Of a DNA stretch of 64,000 nt, positions 51,502 through 61,044 are shown in pieces (position 1 is the first letter of the stretch; every line of letters starts with the position of its first letter). Made by a program: the position numbers and the translations under genes. The notes under the pieces are model-generated. The model made no database searches and was not told the origin of the DNA. It saw only the letters and a program-made list of their open reading frames with translations. The DNA is taken from assembly GCF_900155915.1 (NCBI RefSeq), contig NZ_FTPO01000001.1, forward strand, positions 1,116,001 to 1,180,000, given 5' to 3'. This DNA is from Microbacterium sp. RU33B. Lineage in GTDB: Bacteria; Actinomycetota; Actinomycetes; Actinomycetales; Microbacteriaceae.

Positions 51502-52164
51502 GTGATCCTCTCGACTGCCCATCGGCGGCGCCTCGCCGCGGCATCCGTCCTCGCGGCTGTGCTCGCACTCGCGGCGTGCACGTCCGAAGCGGATGTCGTC
51601 CCGCCGTCCGAGGGAGCGTCTCCGACGGCGGGCGCCGACGGGACGCTGCCGCCGACCGACCTGTCGTTCGCGGCGGGCGCCGAGCTGGTCGCCGGCGAGT
51701 GGGTGCCGCAGTGGGGCGACAGCTTCGCCGCCGACGACGGCTTCACCGTCGGCTCGGCCGACGACGGCCAGGGCAACTGGTCGTACATCCAGACCGCGAC
51801 GCAGTGCGAGATCTCGTTCTCGCAGGGCGGGCTCGGCGGCCTCGACGCGGCGGCGGGCGACGCTGCGCTGTCGGACGAGCTTCTCGCGCGCTTCCTCCAG
51901 GCGACTCCCGCAGAGGTCACCCCGCACACCGCCGATGACACGCTGCTGCAGGCGGTCTCCGGATCGGCCAGCGTGGACGTCCGCACCGTGGCGGGCACGA
52001 GCCCCGACAGCGGAGCGTCGTGGATCATGTCGGCGCGCGGATTCGGCTCCCTCGACGCGGGGCTGCTCGTCGGCGTGGTGTGCCCCGCGGGCGTCGATGC
52101 CGTGGCGCAGCGCGACGCCCTGCGCGACTCCCATCTGCGGATCGTGCTCGTCCCGCAGCAGTGA
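51502..52164 (+). CDS. secreted lipoprotein of unknown function
   Basis: A 220-residue protein with a basic N-terminus, a hydrophobic stretch and the lipobox LAAC near residue 25, so it should be tethered to the outer face of the membrane. A Thr/Ser/Pro-rich linker is followed by a 170-residue domain with three tryptophans and two cysteines (TQCEISF and VVCPAGV). The start is placed at the GTG at 51502, because TACGAT (51489-51494) lies 7 nt before it; an ATG at 51493 would lie within that -10 box. It sits between smc and ftsY, but nothing shows a link to either. Not recognised beyond this. Confidence 0.75.
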   Translation: MILSTAHRRRLAAASVLAAVLALAACTSEADVVPPSEGASPTAGADGTLPPTDLSFAAGAELVAGEWVPQWGDSFAADDGFTVGSADDGQGNWSYIQTATQCEISFSQGGLGGLDAAAGDAALSDELLARFLQATPAEVTPHTADDTLLQAVSGSASVDVRTVAGTSPDSGASWIMSARGFGSLDAGLLVGVVCPAGVDAVAQRDALRDSHLRIVLVPQQ

Positions 52165-52203
52165 CGAGCGGGAACTCTCTCGCCGCCGATCTAGGCTGGA
52201 CTC

Positions 52204-53076
<873 letters not shown>

Positions 53077-53136
53077 GATCGACCGACTCGCCGGGTCGGG
53101 CTACCGCCCGGGCGGCGGGGATGATTGCATAGGGCC

Positions 53137-53637
53137 ATGGCGATCGAGCACGACTACTTCGGACTCCTCGAGTCAGGGCCCGACGGGTCGATCTTCTGGT
53201 CGGAGAACGTCGACCTGGGAGATCAGACCGTGACGGTCGACCTCACGGCGCCCGATCAGGACGACGTGTCGGAGGCCGCCCTCGACGTCGCCGCCGGCCT
53301 CATCTCCGCGATCGAGACGATCGACCGCACCGCGCGCAACTCGATGGTCGACGAACTCGACGACCGCACGAGCGAGGTGACCGAGTACATCCTGCAGCTT
53401 CAGGCCGAGCTCGGCGCCGAGATCGACGACCTCCTCGTCGACATCTCCGGCGACACCCCGATCGACATCATCCGCTCGCTGCAGCTGATGAGCATGACGA
53501 TCCTCGCCGACGAACACGGCGGGAAGGACCCGTTCGCCGTCCTCGAGTACGCGTTCGATCCCGATGCGACCGACGACGTGCTGCTGGTGAACCTCGGCTC
53601 CGACGGCGACGTGCTGTCGGTGACCTCGGCGGACTGA
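53137..53637 (+). CDS. small acidic protein, probable DUF2004 family
   Basis: A 166-residue, strongly acidic protein without signal peptide or membrane segments. The first 60 residues (EHDYFGLLESGPDGSIFWSE, then NVDLGDQTVTVDL) resemble the DUF2004 group found in actinobacteria and some proteobacteria, whose role is unknown. The rest forms amphipathic helices (ELDDRTSEVTEYILQLQAEL) and ends with alternating strand-like segments. An open frame begins four codons earlier, but the ATG at 53137 gives a family-like start, and TTGCAT lies 6 nt before it. It converges with lipA, 9 bp between stops. Confidence 0.7.
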   Translation: MAIEHDYFGLLESGPDGSIFWSENVDLGDQTVTVDLTAPDQDDVSEAALDVAAGLISAIETIDRTARNSMVDELDDRTSEVTEYILQLQAELGAEIDDLLVDISGDTPIDIIRSLQLMSMTILADEHGGKDPFAVLEYAFDPDATDDVLLVNLGSDGDVLSVTSAD

Positions 53638-53646
53638 CCTGAGCCG

Positions 53647-54672
53647 CTACACGGCCTGGGCGAAGCCGAGGTCGGCGGCGTCGGCGATGTGCGCCAGGTG
53701 GGGCGGGATGCCGCGGCCCTTCGCCGTCATCGACTGCGCCCACAGCCGCCCCGCACGGTAGGACGACCGGACGAGCGGACCCGCCAGCACCCCGAGGAAT
53801 CCGATCCGCTCCGCCGCGTCCTTGAACTCGACGAACTCCTGCGGCTTCACCCAGCGCGCGACCGGCAGATGGCGGGGGGTCGGGCGCAGGTACTGCGTGA
53901 TCGTGATGATGTCGGTGCCCGCGTCGTGCAGATCCTGGAGCGCCTGCACGACCTCTTCAGGCTCTTCGCCCATGCCGAGGATGAGGTTCGACTTCGTGAT
54001 GAGACCGGCATCCCGTGCCTGCGTCAGCACGTCGAGCGAGCGTTCGTAGCGGAACGCCGGACGGATGCGCTTGAAGATGCGCGGGACCGTCTCGACGTTG
54101 TGGGCGAACACCTCGGGCCGCGAGTCGAACACCTCGCCGAGCAGAGCGGGATCGCCGTTGAAGTCCGTCGCGAGGATCTCGACGCCGGTGCCGGGGTTGT
54201 CGGCATGGATGCGGCGGACGGTCTCGGCGTGCAGCCACGCCCCGCCGTCGGGGAGGTCGTCGCGCGCGACGCCGGTCACCGTGGCGTAGCGCAGCTGCAT
54301 GCGCTGCACGCTCTCGGCGACCCGGCGCGGCTCATCGGTGTCGTAGTCGGCCGGCTTGCCGGTGTCGATCTGGCAGAAGTCGCACCGGCGCGTGCACTGC
54401 GAGCCGCCGATCAGGAACGTCGCCTCGCGGTCCTCCCAGCACTCGTAGATGTTGGGGCAGCCGGCCTCCTGGCAGACCGTGTGCAGCCCTTCCTCCTTCA
54501 CCAGGCTGTGGAGCGCCTGGTACTCCGGTCCGAGCTTCGCCTTCGTCTTGATCCACTCGGGCTTGCGCTCGATGGGGGTCTGGGCGTTGCGCACCTCGAG
54601 CCGCAGGAGCTTTCGGCCTTCGGGGGCGTGTCCGGGACCGGATGCCGCGGGAGCGGCGCCGCAGGCGCTCAC
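53647..54672 (-). CDS. lipA: lipoyl synthase
   Basis: Radical-SAM enzyme that inserts two sulfurs into protein-bound octanoate to make the lipoyl cofactor of pyruvate and 2-oxoglutarate dehydrogenases. The 341-residue protein has both clusters: the auxiliary-cluster cysteines in [12 protein letters not shown] near residue 67 and the radical-SAM motif CTRRCDFC near 93. A C-terminal [10 protein letters not shown] completes the auxiliary-cluster serine. The GTG start overlaps the lipB stop (GTGA), so octanoyl transfer and sulfur insertion are coupled in one operon. Confidence 0.96.
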   Translation of the reverse strand: MSACGAAPAASGPGHAPEGRKLLRLEVRNAQTPIERKPEWIKTKAKLGPEYQALHSLVKEEGLHTVCQEAGCPNIYECWEDREATFLIGGSQCTRRCDFCQIDTGKPADYDTDEPRRVAESVQRMQLRYATVTGVARDDLPDGGAWLHAETVRRIHADNPGTGVEILATDFNGDPALLGEVFDSRPEVFAHNVETVPRIFKRIRPAFRYERSLDVLTQARDAGLITKSNLILGMGEEPEEVVQALQDLHDAGTDIITITQYLRPTPRHLPVARWVKPQEFVEFKDAAERIGFLGVLAGPLVRSSYRAGRLWAQSMTAKGRGIPPHLAHIADAADLGFAQAV

Positions 54673-55307
54673 GCGGCCACCGCCGCGTACTCGGCGGTGA
54701 ACGCATCGGCGACGACGTCCACGACGTCGTGGGTCGTGATCACGCGGCCGAGCACTTCGCTCATGGTCGTGACGCCGGCATCCGTGATGCCGCAGGGGAT
54801 GATCCCGCGGAACCCGGCGAGGGAGTTGTCGCAGTTGAGCGCGAACCCGTGCATCGTCACTCCGCGCTGCACGCGCACGCCGATCGCGGCGACCTTGTCC
54901 TCGCCGAGAGGCCGGCGCACCCACACACCGCTGCGTCCTTCGACGCGATAGCCGTCGATGTCGAACTCGGCGAGCACGTCGATCAGCACGCCTTCGAGCC
55001 GGCGCACGTGCGCCACGACGTCGACGGGTTCGGGCAGCCGCACGATCGGGTAGCCGACGAGCTGTCCGGGTCCGTGCCAAGTGATCTTGCCGCCGCGGTC
55101 GACGTCGACCACCGGTGTGCCGTCGGTGGGGCGTTCGTGCCGCGCCGTGCGCGCACCGGCGGTGTAGACGGGCTCGTGCTCGACGAGCAGGAGCGTGTCG
55201 GAGCGCTCACCCGACACGACGGCGGAGTGGATGCTGCGCTGCAGCGCCCAGCCCTCGAGGTAGGGCACGAGGGCGGGGGAGAGCCGCGGGGTGGGGATAT
55301 CGAGCAT
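54669..55307 (-). CDS. lipB: octanoyl-[acyl-carrier-protein]-protein N-octanoyltransferase
   Basis: Moves octanoate from acyl carrier protein to the lipoyl domains of dehydrogenases, the step before LipA. The 212-residue protein has [18 protein letters not shown] near residue 80, the substrate-lining signature, KVAAIGVRV near 146 with the conserved lysine, and the acyl-binding cysteine in GIIPCGI near 182. The ATG at 55307 has AAGGA 6 nt upstream. A perfect 21-bp palindrome lies 28 bp upstream, between lipB and the divergent TetR-VOC gene. Confidence 0.94.
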   Translation of the reverse strand: MLDIPTPRLSPALVPYLEGWALQRSIHSAVVSGERSDTLLLVEHEPVYTAGARTARHERPTDGTPVVDVDRGGKITWHGPGQLVGYPIVRLPEPVDVVAHVRRLEGVLIDVLAEFDIDGYRVEGRSGVWVRRPLGEDKVAAIGVRVQRGVTMHGFALNCDNSLAGFRGIIPCGITDAGVTTMSEVLGRVITTHDVVDVVADAFTAEYAAVAA

Positions 55308-55334
55308 GGCGTCCTTCGCTTCTGGCGGGCGACG

Positions 55335-55355
55335 TTGTTGGATCGCGTCCAACAA
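55335..55355. promoter_or_regulatory. 21-bp perfect palindrome, probable operator upstream of lipB
   Basis: TTGTTGGA, TCGCG, TCCAACAA: perfect 8-bp arms around 5 bp, much more AT-rich than its surroundings. It lies 28 bp before the lipB start and 125 bp before the divergent TetR-VOC gene, where a lipB promoter would be. Size and symmetry fit a TetR-type dimer site. Confidence 0.65.
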
Positions 55356-55479
55356 TACGCTCCCCGGACCGGTCGACGGGCTGCCGTCGAGAATGGAGGA
55401 GACACGCCGACCGCGACGCGCTCAACATGCGGCAGGACTCGAAACTCCTACGGTTCTCGACGCGCCTAGGCTGAGAGCC

Positions 55480-56457
55480 ATGTCGATCAGTGCCGGCCGA
55501 CCCCGTGCGTCATCGCGGGAGATCCTCGCCGAGGCGGCGTGCGAGCTCTTCCTCGAACAGGGCTACGCAGGCACGTCCATCGCCGACATCGCCGCGCGCG
55601 CGGGTGTGAGCCGCTCGAGCTTCTTCAACTACTTCGCCTCCAAGTCCGACATCCTCTGGTCGGGTCTCGACGAGCGGATCGAGACTCTCTGCGCCCGCCT
55701 GGCGGGAGAGCGGTCGGCGGATGCCGCCGCCGACGTGCGCGGCGCTCTGCTCGCCCTCGGCGACGGGTTCGCGCCCGACAGCCTCGCCCTGGCACTCGTG
55801 AACGCCCAGGCGATGGGTCTGGTCGACGAGCTCGAGCGCGAGGCGTCCGTCCGCCGCTCGCGCATCGCCGCCGCCGTGTCGACGAGACTGCGGGATGCGG
55901 GCGCCCCCGTGGTCGCGGCCGACGTCGCGGGAGCAGCGCACGGAGGGGCGGTGCTGGCGGCGATCGACGCGTGGGCCCTCGAAGGGGCCGGGCTCGCGCC
56001 GCTGGCGGCTTCGCTGCGGGCCGGTGTCGATGCCGCCGCCCTGACGCTGCCCGCGCCCGTGCGGCAGCTGAGGCTCGTCGTCCGCGCGGACGACTTCGAC
56101 GCCGCCCTCTCCTTCTATCGCGACGAGCTCGGGCTCACCGAGCAGGAGTCGTTCCAGGGCGACGGCGGTGCCCGTGTGACGATCCTGGGAGCGGGCCGCG
56201 CGACTCTCGAACTCTCCAATGCGGCGCAGGTCGAGCTGATCGATCGCGTCGAGACCGACGGCAATGCGCCGAGCGACGCTCTGCGTGTCGCTTTCGAGGT
56301 CTCCGACACCGCGGCGACGGTCGAGCATCTCGCGGCCGCCGGCGCGGCCGTGGAGGCATCCGCTCGCGTCACGCCGTGGCGCTCGCTGAACGCTCGACTG
56401 CGCGGCCCGGCCGGACTGCAGCTGACGCTGTTCCAGGAGCTCGGCCCGGAGCACTGA
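55480..56457 (+). CDS. TetR family regulator fused to a C-terminal VOC (glyoxalase-like) domain
   Basis: A 325-residue two-part protein. Residues 8-58 are a standard TetR DNA-binding domain (ILAEAACELFLEQGYAGTSI, then IAARAGVSRSSFFNYFASKS). Residues 60-190 form the TetR ligand-binding and dimer helices. Residues 195-321 form a VOC domain (QLRLVVRADDFDAALSFYRD, ELGLTEQES, later FEVSD, and LRGPAGLQLTLFQE at the end), the fold of glyoxalase I and of bleomycin- and fosfomycin-resistance proteins. The fusion is in one uninterrupted frame. TAGGCT at 55467-55472 lies 7 nt before the ATG at 55480. It is divergent from lipB, with the palindrome between them. Confidence 0.85.
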   Translation: MSISAGRPRASSREILAEAACELFLEQGYAGTSIADIAARAGVSRSSFFNYFASKSDILWSGLDERIETLCARLAGERSADAAADVRGALLALGDGFAPDSLALALVNAQAMGLVDELEREASVRRSRIAAAVSTRLRDAGAPVVAADVAGAAHGGAVLAAIDAWALEGAGLAPLAASLRAGVDAAALTLPAPVRQLRLVVRADDFDAALSFYRDELGLTEQESFQGDGGARVTILGAGRATLELSNAAQVELIDRVETDGNAPSDALRVAFEVSDTAATVEHLAAAGAAVEASARVTPWRSLNARLRGPAGLQLTLFQELGPEH

Positions 56458-56538
56458 GCCGGAACCCGCACGATCGCCGCCGTGACACCGCCGCGACGAG
56501 CTCGGTGCTCGACGACCGTCCCGTAGAATCGGGGGATC

Positions 56539-58095
56539 ATGGCAACTTTCGGCACGCTCTCCGATCGTCTCACCGAGACCTTCCGCAACCTCCGCACGAA
56601 GGGCAAGCTCACCCCTGCCGACGTCGACGGCACGGTGCGCGAGATCCGCCGGGCTCTGCTCGACGCCGACGTCGCGCTGCCCGTGGTGAAGGAATTCACG
56701 GCGAAGGTGCGCGAGCGCGCCCTCGGCGACGAGGTCAGCCGCGCGCTGAACCCGGCGCAGCAGGTCGTGCAGATCGTCAACGAGGAGCTCATCGCGATCC
56801 TCGGCGGTCAGCAGCGCCGCCTGCAGTTCGCCAAGACCGCGCCGACCGTGATCATGCTCGCGGGCCTTCAGGGCTCGGGCAAGACGACGTTCGCGGGCAA
56901 GCTCGCGAAGATGCTCGAGAAGGACGGCCACACGCCGCTGCTCGTCGCGGCCGACCTGCAGCGACCGAACGCCGTCAACCAGCTCCAGGTGGTGGCCGCT
57001 CAGGCGGGTGCCGCGGTGTACGCGCCTCAGCCGGGCAACGGCGTGGGCGATCCCGTGCAGGTCGCGCGCGACGGCGTCGAGACCGCGCGGCGGCAGCAGC
57101 ACGACGTCGTCATCATCGACACCGCCGGACGCCTCGGCGTGGATGCCGAGCTCATGAAGCAGGCTTCCGACATCCGCAGAGCGACGAACCCCGACGAGGT
57201 GCTCTTCGTCATCGACGCGATGATCGGCCAGGATGCCGTGAACACGGCCAAGGCCTTCCAGGACGGCGTCGACTTCACCGGCGTCGTGCTGTCCAAGCTC
57301 GACGGCGACGCGCGCGGCGGTGCGGCACTGTCCGTGGCCTCCGTCACCGGCCGTCCGATCATCTTCGCCTCGACCGGCGAGGGCCTCGACGATCTCGAGG
57401 CCTTCCACCCCGACCGCATGGCCTCGCGCATCCTCGACCTCGGCGACATCCTGACCCTCATCGAACAGGCGCAGTCCGCGTTCGACGAGGAAGAGGCCAT
57501 GAAGATGGCCGAGAAGCTCGCGACGGAGCAGTTCACGCTCGAGGACTTCCTCTCCCAGATGCAGCAGATGCGCAAGATGGGCTCGATGAAGAAGATGCTC
57601 GGGATGCTGCCGGGCATGGGCCAGATGAAGCAGCAGCTCGACGACTTCGACGAGCGCGAGATCGACCGCACCGAGGCGATCATCCGCTCCATGACGCCGA
57701 GCGAGCGCCGCAACACGAAGCTGCTCAACGGCTCCCGCCGCCTCCGCATCGCGCGCGGTTCGGGAATGACCGTCACCGACGTCAATCAACTCGTCCAGCG
57801 CTTCGAGCAGGCCGCGAAGATGATGAAGACCGTCGCCCGCGGCGGCGTTCCCAACATCCCGGGCATGGGGCCCGTCGGCGGCAAGCCCGGCGCATCCGCC
57901 AAACGCGGCAACAAGCGCAAGGCGCAGAGCACGTCGCGCTCCGGCAATCCCGCGAAGCGCGCGGCCGAGAACGCGGGAGCGGCCGCGCAGGCTGCGGCGG
58001 CGCCGACCGGTTCGGGCTTCGGCCTCGGCGGCGGGAAGGGCGCTCCGAGCGCGGAAGACCTCGCCGAGCTGCAGAAGATGCTCGGGCGCGGCTGA
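56539..58095 (+). CDS. ffh: signal recognition particle protein Ffh
   Basis: The protein subunit of SRP, which binds signal sequences on ribosomes and docks with FtsY. The 518-residue protein has the N domain (1-90), the G domain with GLQGSGKT at 109-116, DTAGRLGVDAE near 195 and SKLDGDARGG near 252, then the methionine-rich M domain (QMQQMRKMGSMKKMLGMLPG near 340). A Lys/Ala-rich C-terminal tail of about 70 residues extends beyond the family core. TAGAAT lies 9 nt before the ATG. A short hairpin (58094-58107) follows the stop. Confidence 0.97.
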   Translation: MATFGTLSDRLTETFRNLRTKGKLTPADVDGTVREIRRALLDADVALPVVKEFTAKVRERALGDEVSRALNPAQQVVQIVNEELIAILGGQQRRLQFAKTAPTVIMLAGLQGSGKTTFAGKLAKMLEKDGHTPLLVAADLQRPNAVNQLQVVAAQAGAAVYAPQPGNGVGDPVQVARDGVETARRQQHDVVIIDTAGRLGVDAELMKQASDIRRATNPDEVLFVIDAMIGQDAVNTAKAFQDGVDFTGVVLSKLDGDARGGAALSVASVTGRPIIFASTGEGLDDLEAFHPDRMASRILDLGDILTLIEQAQSAFDEEEAMKMAEKLATEQFTLEDFLSQMQQMRKMGSMKKMLGMLPGMGQMKQQLDDFDEREIDRTEAIIRSMTPSERRNTKLLNGSRRLRIARGSGMTVTDVNQLVQRFEQAAKMMKTVARGGVPNIPGMGPVGGKPGASAKRGNKRKAQSTSRSGNPAKRAAENAGAAAQAAAAPTGSGFGLGGGKGAPSAEDLAELQKMLGRG

Positions 58096-58107
58096 CCGAT
58101 TTCGGTC
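58094..58107 (+). terminator. short hairpin after ffh
   Basis: GACCGA, TT, TCGGTC: a perfect 6-bp stem that overlaps the final bases of the ffh stop. No T-run; weak. Confidence 0.3.
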
Positions 58108-58205
58108 TGCTCTCCGCGGGCCGGTAGCCTGAGCGTGCGGGACCACTCTGGGGGAGAGGGACCGGGCGAGCTGGGGACCGCCTGCGGGAGAGCAACGGGG
58201 AATTC

Positions 58206-59372
58206 GTGGCGAGTCGCATCTCAACGGCGGACGTGTTCGAACGCGACGTGCCGCTGTACGTCGAGAGCCACACCGGACGCGTCCCCAAGTACCCCGCCAG
58301 CGCACTCTGGCGCTGGGGTCTGCGCCTCGTCATCGCCGCGTTCTACACGGGCCTGGCCATCTGGTGGAACTGGGCGGCTGAGGGGGACTGGGCGGGCACG
58401 GCCAACGCCGCCCTCGCCGCACGCGTCGCCGACATCGAATGGGGCGCCTCGGGCGTCGGCGTCATCGGACAGCTCTACCCGCCGATCACGAGCCTCGTGG
58501 CCGCGGTCATCCCGGGCGGAGCTCTCGGCCTCGCGATCGCCGCGTCGATCGCCGCAGCCCTGACGCTTCAGCTCATCCTGCAGTCCCTGCAGCGCAAGCA
58601 GTTCCCGATGAGCGTGCGCACGATCTTCGTCCTGACGATCGCCACGACGCCGCTCTACACCTATGTCGTACTGACGAACTTCGAGGCAACCGTCGCGCTC
58701 ATGTTCTTCGCGCTGGCCATGGTCGACCTGGTGCGGTTCGTCACGTGGGCGAACACCCAGGCCGGCTTCCGAGCCGGACTGCTGTTCGCCTGCGCGGCGT
58801 TCTCCGACACCACGACCGTCTTCGCGGCGCTCGTGGCCGCCATCGGGGGTGGGCTCCTCATCCAGTCCCGCACCGGCGCCCGCGTGGCCAACGCGGTCGT
58901 CGTCGCGTTTCCGACGATCACCCTCTTCGTGTCGCTGGCCGTCCTCGGCATCGCGTTCGGCGCCGGACCGCTCGCGATGGTGCGCGGTGATCTGGCCTGG
59001 AGCAACGAGCGGGCGATCGGCTTCGCGCAGTCGCTCACCACTCCTCTGGGATGGCTGTACCTGGCGCCGCTCGTCCTGATGATCGTCGCGGCGTTCGGAC
59101 TCGGCTTCCCCGGCACGGCAATCATCGCCGTGCTGCTCCAGGCGAGCACGGTGCTCGCCTTCATCGTCGGACTCACCCCGCCCGGTGTCGCGGGCGTGAC
59201 CTACATGCTCCTTCTCCTGCTCGCCGTCGCGATCGTGCCGACGCCGACGACCGGCGCGCACTCGTTCCTCACGGCCGGCGTCTCGGTGTTCCTGTGGATC
59301 ATCGGGTGGCTCACGGCGCTGCAGTGGCCGATCGTCGCGCTGTGGATGAGGACGTTCGGAGGAACCCCGTGA
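58206..59372 (+). CDS. polytopic membrane protein of unknown function
   Basis: A 388-residue protein with about ten predicted transmembrane helices after a 35-residue cytoplasmic N-terminus. The early part (WWNWAAEGDWAGTANAALAA, near residues 54-72) and the short Pro-containing loops resemble membrane glycosyltransferase-associated proteins, but I could not assign a family. The start is the GTG at 58206; TAGCCT (58127-58132) predicts a 5' leader of about 70 nt. Its stop overlaps the start of the downstream glycosyltransferase (GTGA), so the two are made together and probably act together, for example in building or exporting a polysaccharide. Confidence 0.75.
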   Translation: MASRISTADVFERDVPLYVESHTGRVPKYPASALWRWGLRLVIAAFYTGLAIWWNWAAEGDWAGTANAALAARVADIEWGASGVGVIGQLYPPITSLVAAVIPGGALGLAIAASIAAALTLQLILQSLQRKQFPMSVRTIFVLTIATTPLYTYVVLTNFEATVALMFFALAMVDLVRFVTWANTQAGFRAGLLFACAAFSDTTTVFAALVAAIGGGLLIQSRTGARVANAVVVAFPTITLFVSLAVLGIAFGAGPLAMVRGDLAWSNERAIGFAQSLTTPLGWLYLAPLVLMIVAAFGLGFPGTAIIAVLLQASTVLAFIVGLTPPGVAGVTYMLLLLLAVAIVPTPTTGAHSFLTAGVSVFLWIIGWLTALQWPIVALWMRTFGGTP

Positions 59373-61042
59373 ACCCCACCCGAATCGACGCGGGGCTGCT
59401 GTCGGCCGATCTGCGCACGACCTACGCGCAGCAGGGCTGGATACCCCTCGAGCGCGACGACGACGTGATCGTCGTCGGGTCGTCGCTGCCCGACTCGGCT
59501 CGACGGTCCGCGCGCATCTCCGCCCTGCTCGACGCGCGCGTGCGCATCGTCCCCCTGTCGCAGGGCGACATCGTCGACGCGGTCGTCGACGCCTTCCGGG
59601 CGGAGTTCGTCGAGGAGGCCGCCAACGCGCTCTACCACCGCGACCCCGGGCTGTCCGCGCGATACGTGCTCTCCCGCGGCCAGAAGATCGGCGGAGTGAT
59701 CGCCCTCCTGGCCGTGATCGGCTTCGCCGTCGTGTGGCCCCTGCAGACCCTGATCGTCGTGATCGCCATCGCGAGCGCCGTGTTCCTCGCGAGCACGCTG
59801 TTCAAGTTCACCGTGGCGCTGCACGGTTCGCGCTACGACCTCGTGAAGCACGTCTCACCCGCCGACATCGCCGCCGTCCGCGACGAGGACCTCCCGATCT
59901 ACACGGTGCTCGTGCCGGTGTTCCGGGAAGCGCGGATCGTCGGGCGACTCGTCGAGAACCTGGGGCGACTGGACTATCCGGCCGACAAGCTCGAGATCAT
60001 CATCCTCGTGGAGGAGGAGGACGACGAGACGCGCGATGCGATCGCCGTGTCGGAGCCCCCCGAGAACTTCATCGTCGTCACGGTGCCCAAGGGCGCACCC
60101 CAGACGAAGCCGCGCGCGTGCAACGTCGGACTCGCCGTCGCACGGGGGGAGTATCTCGTCATCTACGACGCGGAGGACGCCCCCGAACCCGACCAGCTGA
60201 AGAAGACGGTCATCGCCTTCGACCGTTCGTCGGAATCGACCGTGGTCATGCAGGCCGCGCTCAACTACTTCAACGCGCGGGAGAACGTGCTCACCCGCAT
60301 GTTCGCGCTGGAGTACAGCTACTGGTTCGACTACATGCTCGCCGGGCTCGACGTGCGTGATCTGCCGATCCCGCTGGGCGGCACGTCGAACCACTTCCGC
60401 ACCGCCGCGCTGCGCGAGCTCGGAGGCTGGGACCCCTACAACGTCACCGAGGACGCCGACCTCGGCATCCGATCCAGCGCCCTGGGCTACCGGGTGGGCG
60501 TAGTCGACTCCACGACCATGGAGGAGGCGACGTCGCGCATGGGGATCTTCGTCGGACAGCGCAGCCGGTGGATCAAGGGCTACATGCAGACGGCGCTCGT
60601 GCATGCGCGCAATCCAGGCCGGCTCATCAAGAAGATCGGCCTGCGCCGGTTCGCCTCCTTCGCGCTGCTCATCGCCGGGACGCCTCTCACCTTCCTCGGC
60701 GTGATCCCGTTCACGGCGCTCCTGGTGGCCTCCCTCGTCTTCCCGTGGGCCGACATGTCGGCGATCTTCCCGCCGTTCGTGCTGTGGCTCTGTCTGCTGA
60801 ACTTCCTCATCGGCAACGGCCTCATGGTGTACCTCAACATGATGGGTCCCTACAAGCGCGGCAAGTTCTGGCTCGTGGGCTGGGCGCTGCTCAATCCCGT
60901 CTACTGGATCCTGCACTCGCTCGCGTCGTACAAGGCGCTCTGGCAGCTCATCACGAAGCCGCACTACTGGGAGAAGACGGAGCACGGGATGTCGCACTTC
61001 GTCCTCGAAGAGGACGCGGACCGCCCCGACCGCGACTCCTGA
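59369..61042 (+). CDS. family 2 glycosyltransferase with N-terminal GspE/MshE-like domain (cellulose-synthase-like)
   Basis: A 557-residue membrane glycosyltransferase. Residues 1-105 form a soluble domain resembling the N-terminal domain of type II secretion ATPases (GspE_N/MshEN), some of which bind c-di-GMP. Two helices (about 112-150) follow, then the GT2 catalytic domain with YTVLVPVFREARIVG near 190, DAED at 267-270, the TEDAD near 360-364 and QRSRW at 397-401, and finally several transmembrane helices. These are the marks of processive polysaccharide synthases. The GTG at 59369 has GGAGG 6 nt upstream and overlaps the stop of the membrane protein gene. The polymer is unknown. Confidence 0.85.
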   Translation: MNPTRIDAGLLSADLRTTYAQQGWIPLERDDDVIVVGSSLPDSARRSARISALLDARVRIVPLSQGDIVDAVVDAFRAEFVEEAANALYHRDPGLSARYVLSRGQKIGGVIALLAVIGFAVVWPLQTLIVVIAIASAVFLASTLFKFTVALHGSRYDLVKHVSPADIAAVRDEDLPIYTVLVPVFREARIVGRLVENLGRLDYPADKLEIIILVEEEDDETRDAIAVSEPPENFIVVTVPKGAPQTKPRACNVGLAVARGEYLVIYDAEDAPEPDQLKKTVIAFDRSSESTVVMQAALNYFNARENVLTRMFALEYSYWFDYMLAGLDVRDLPIPLGGTSNHFRTAALRELGGWDPYNVTEDADLGIRSSALGYRVGVVDSTTMEEATSRMGIFVGQRSRWIKGYMQTALVHARNPGRLIKKIGLRRFASFALLIAGTPLTFLGVIPFTALLVASLVFPWADMSAIFPPFVLWLCLLNFLIGNGLMVYLNMMGPYKRGKFWLVGWALLNPVYWILHSLASYKALWQLITKPHYWEKTEHGMSHFVLEEDADRPDRDS

Positions 61043-61044
61043 GG

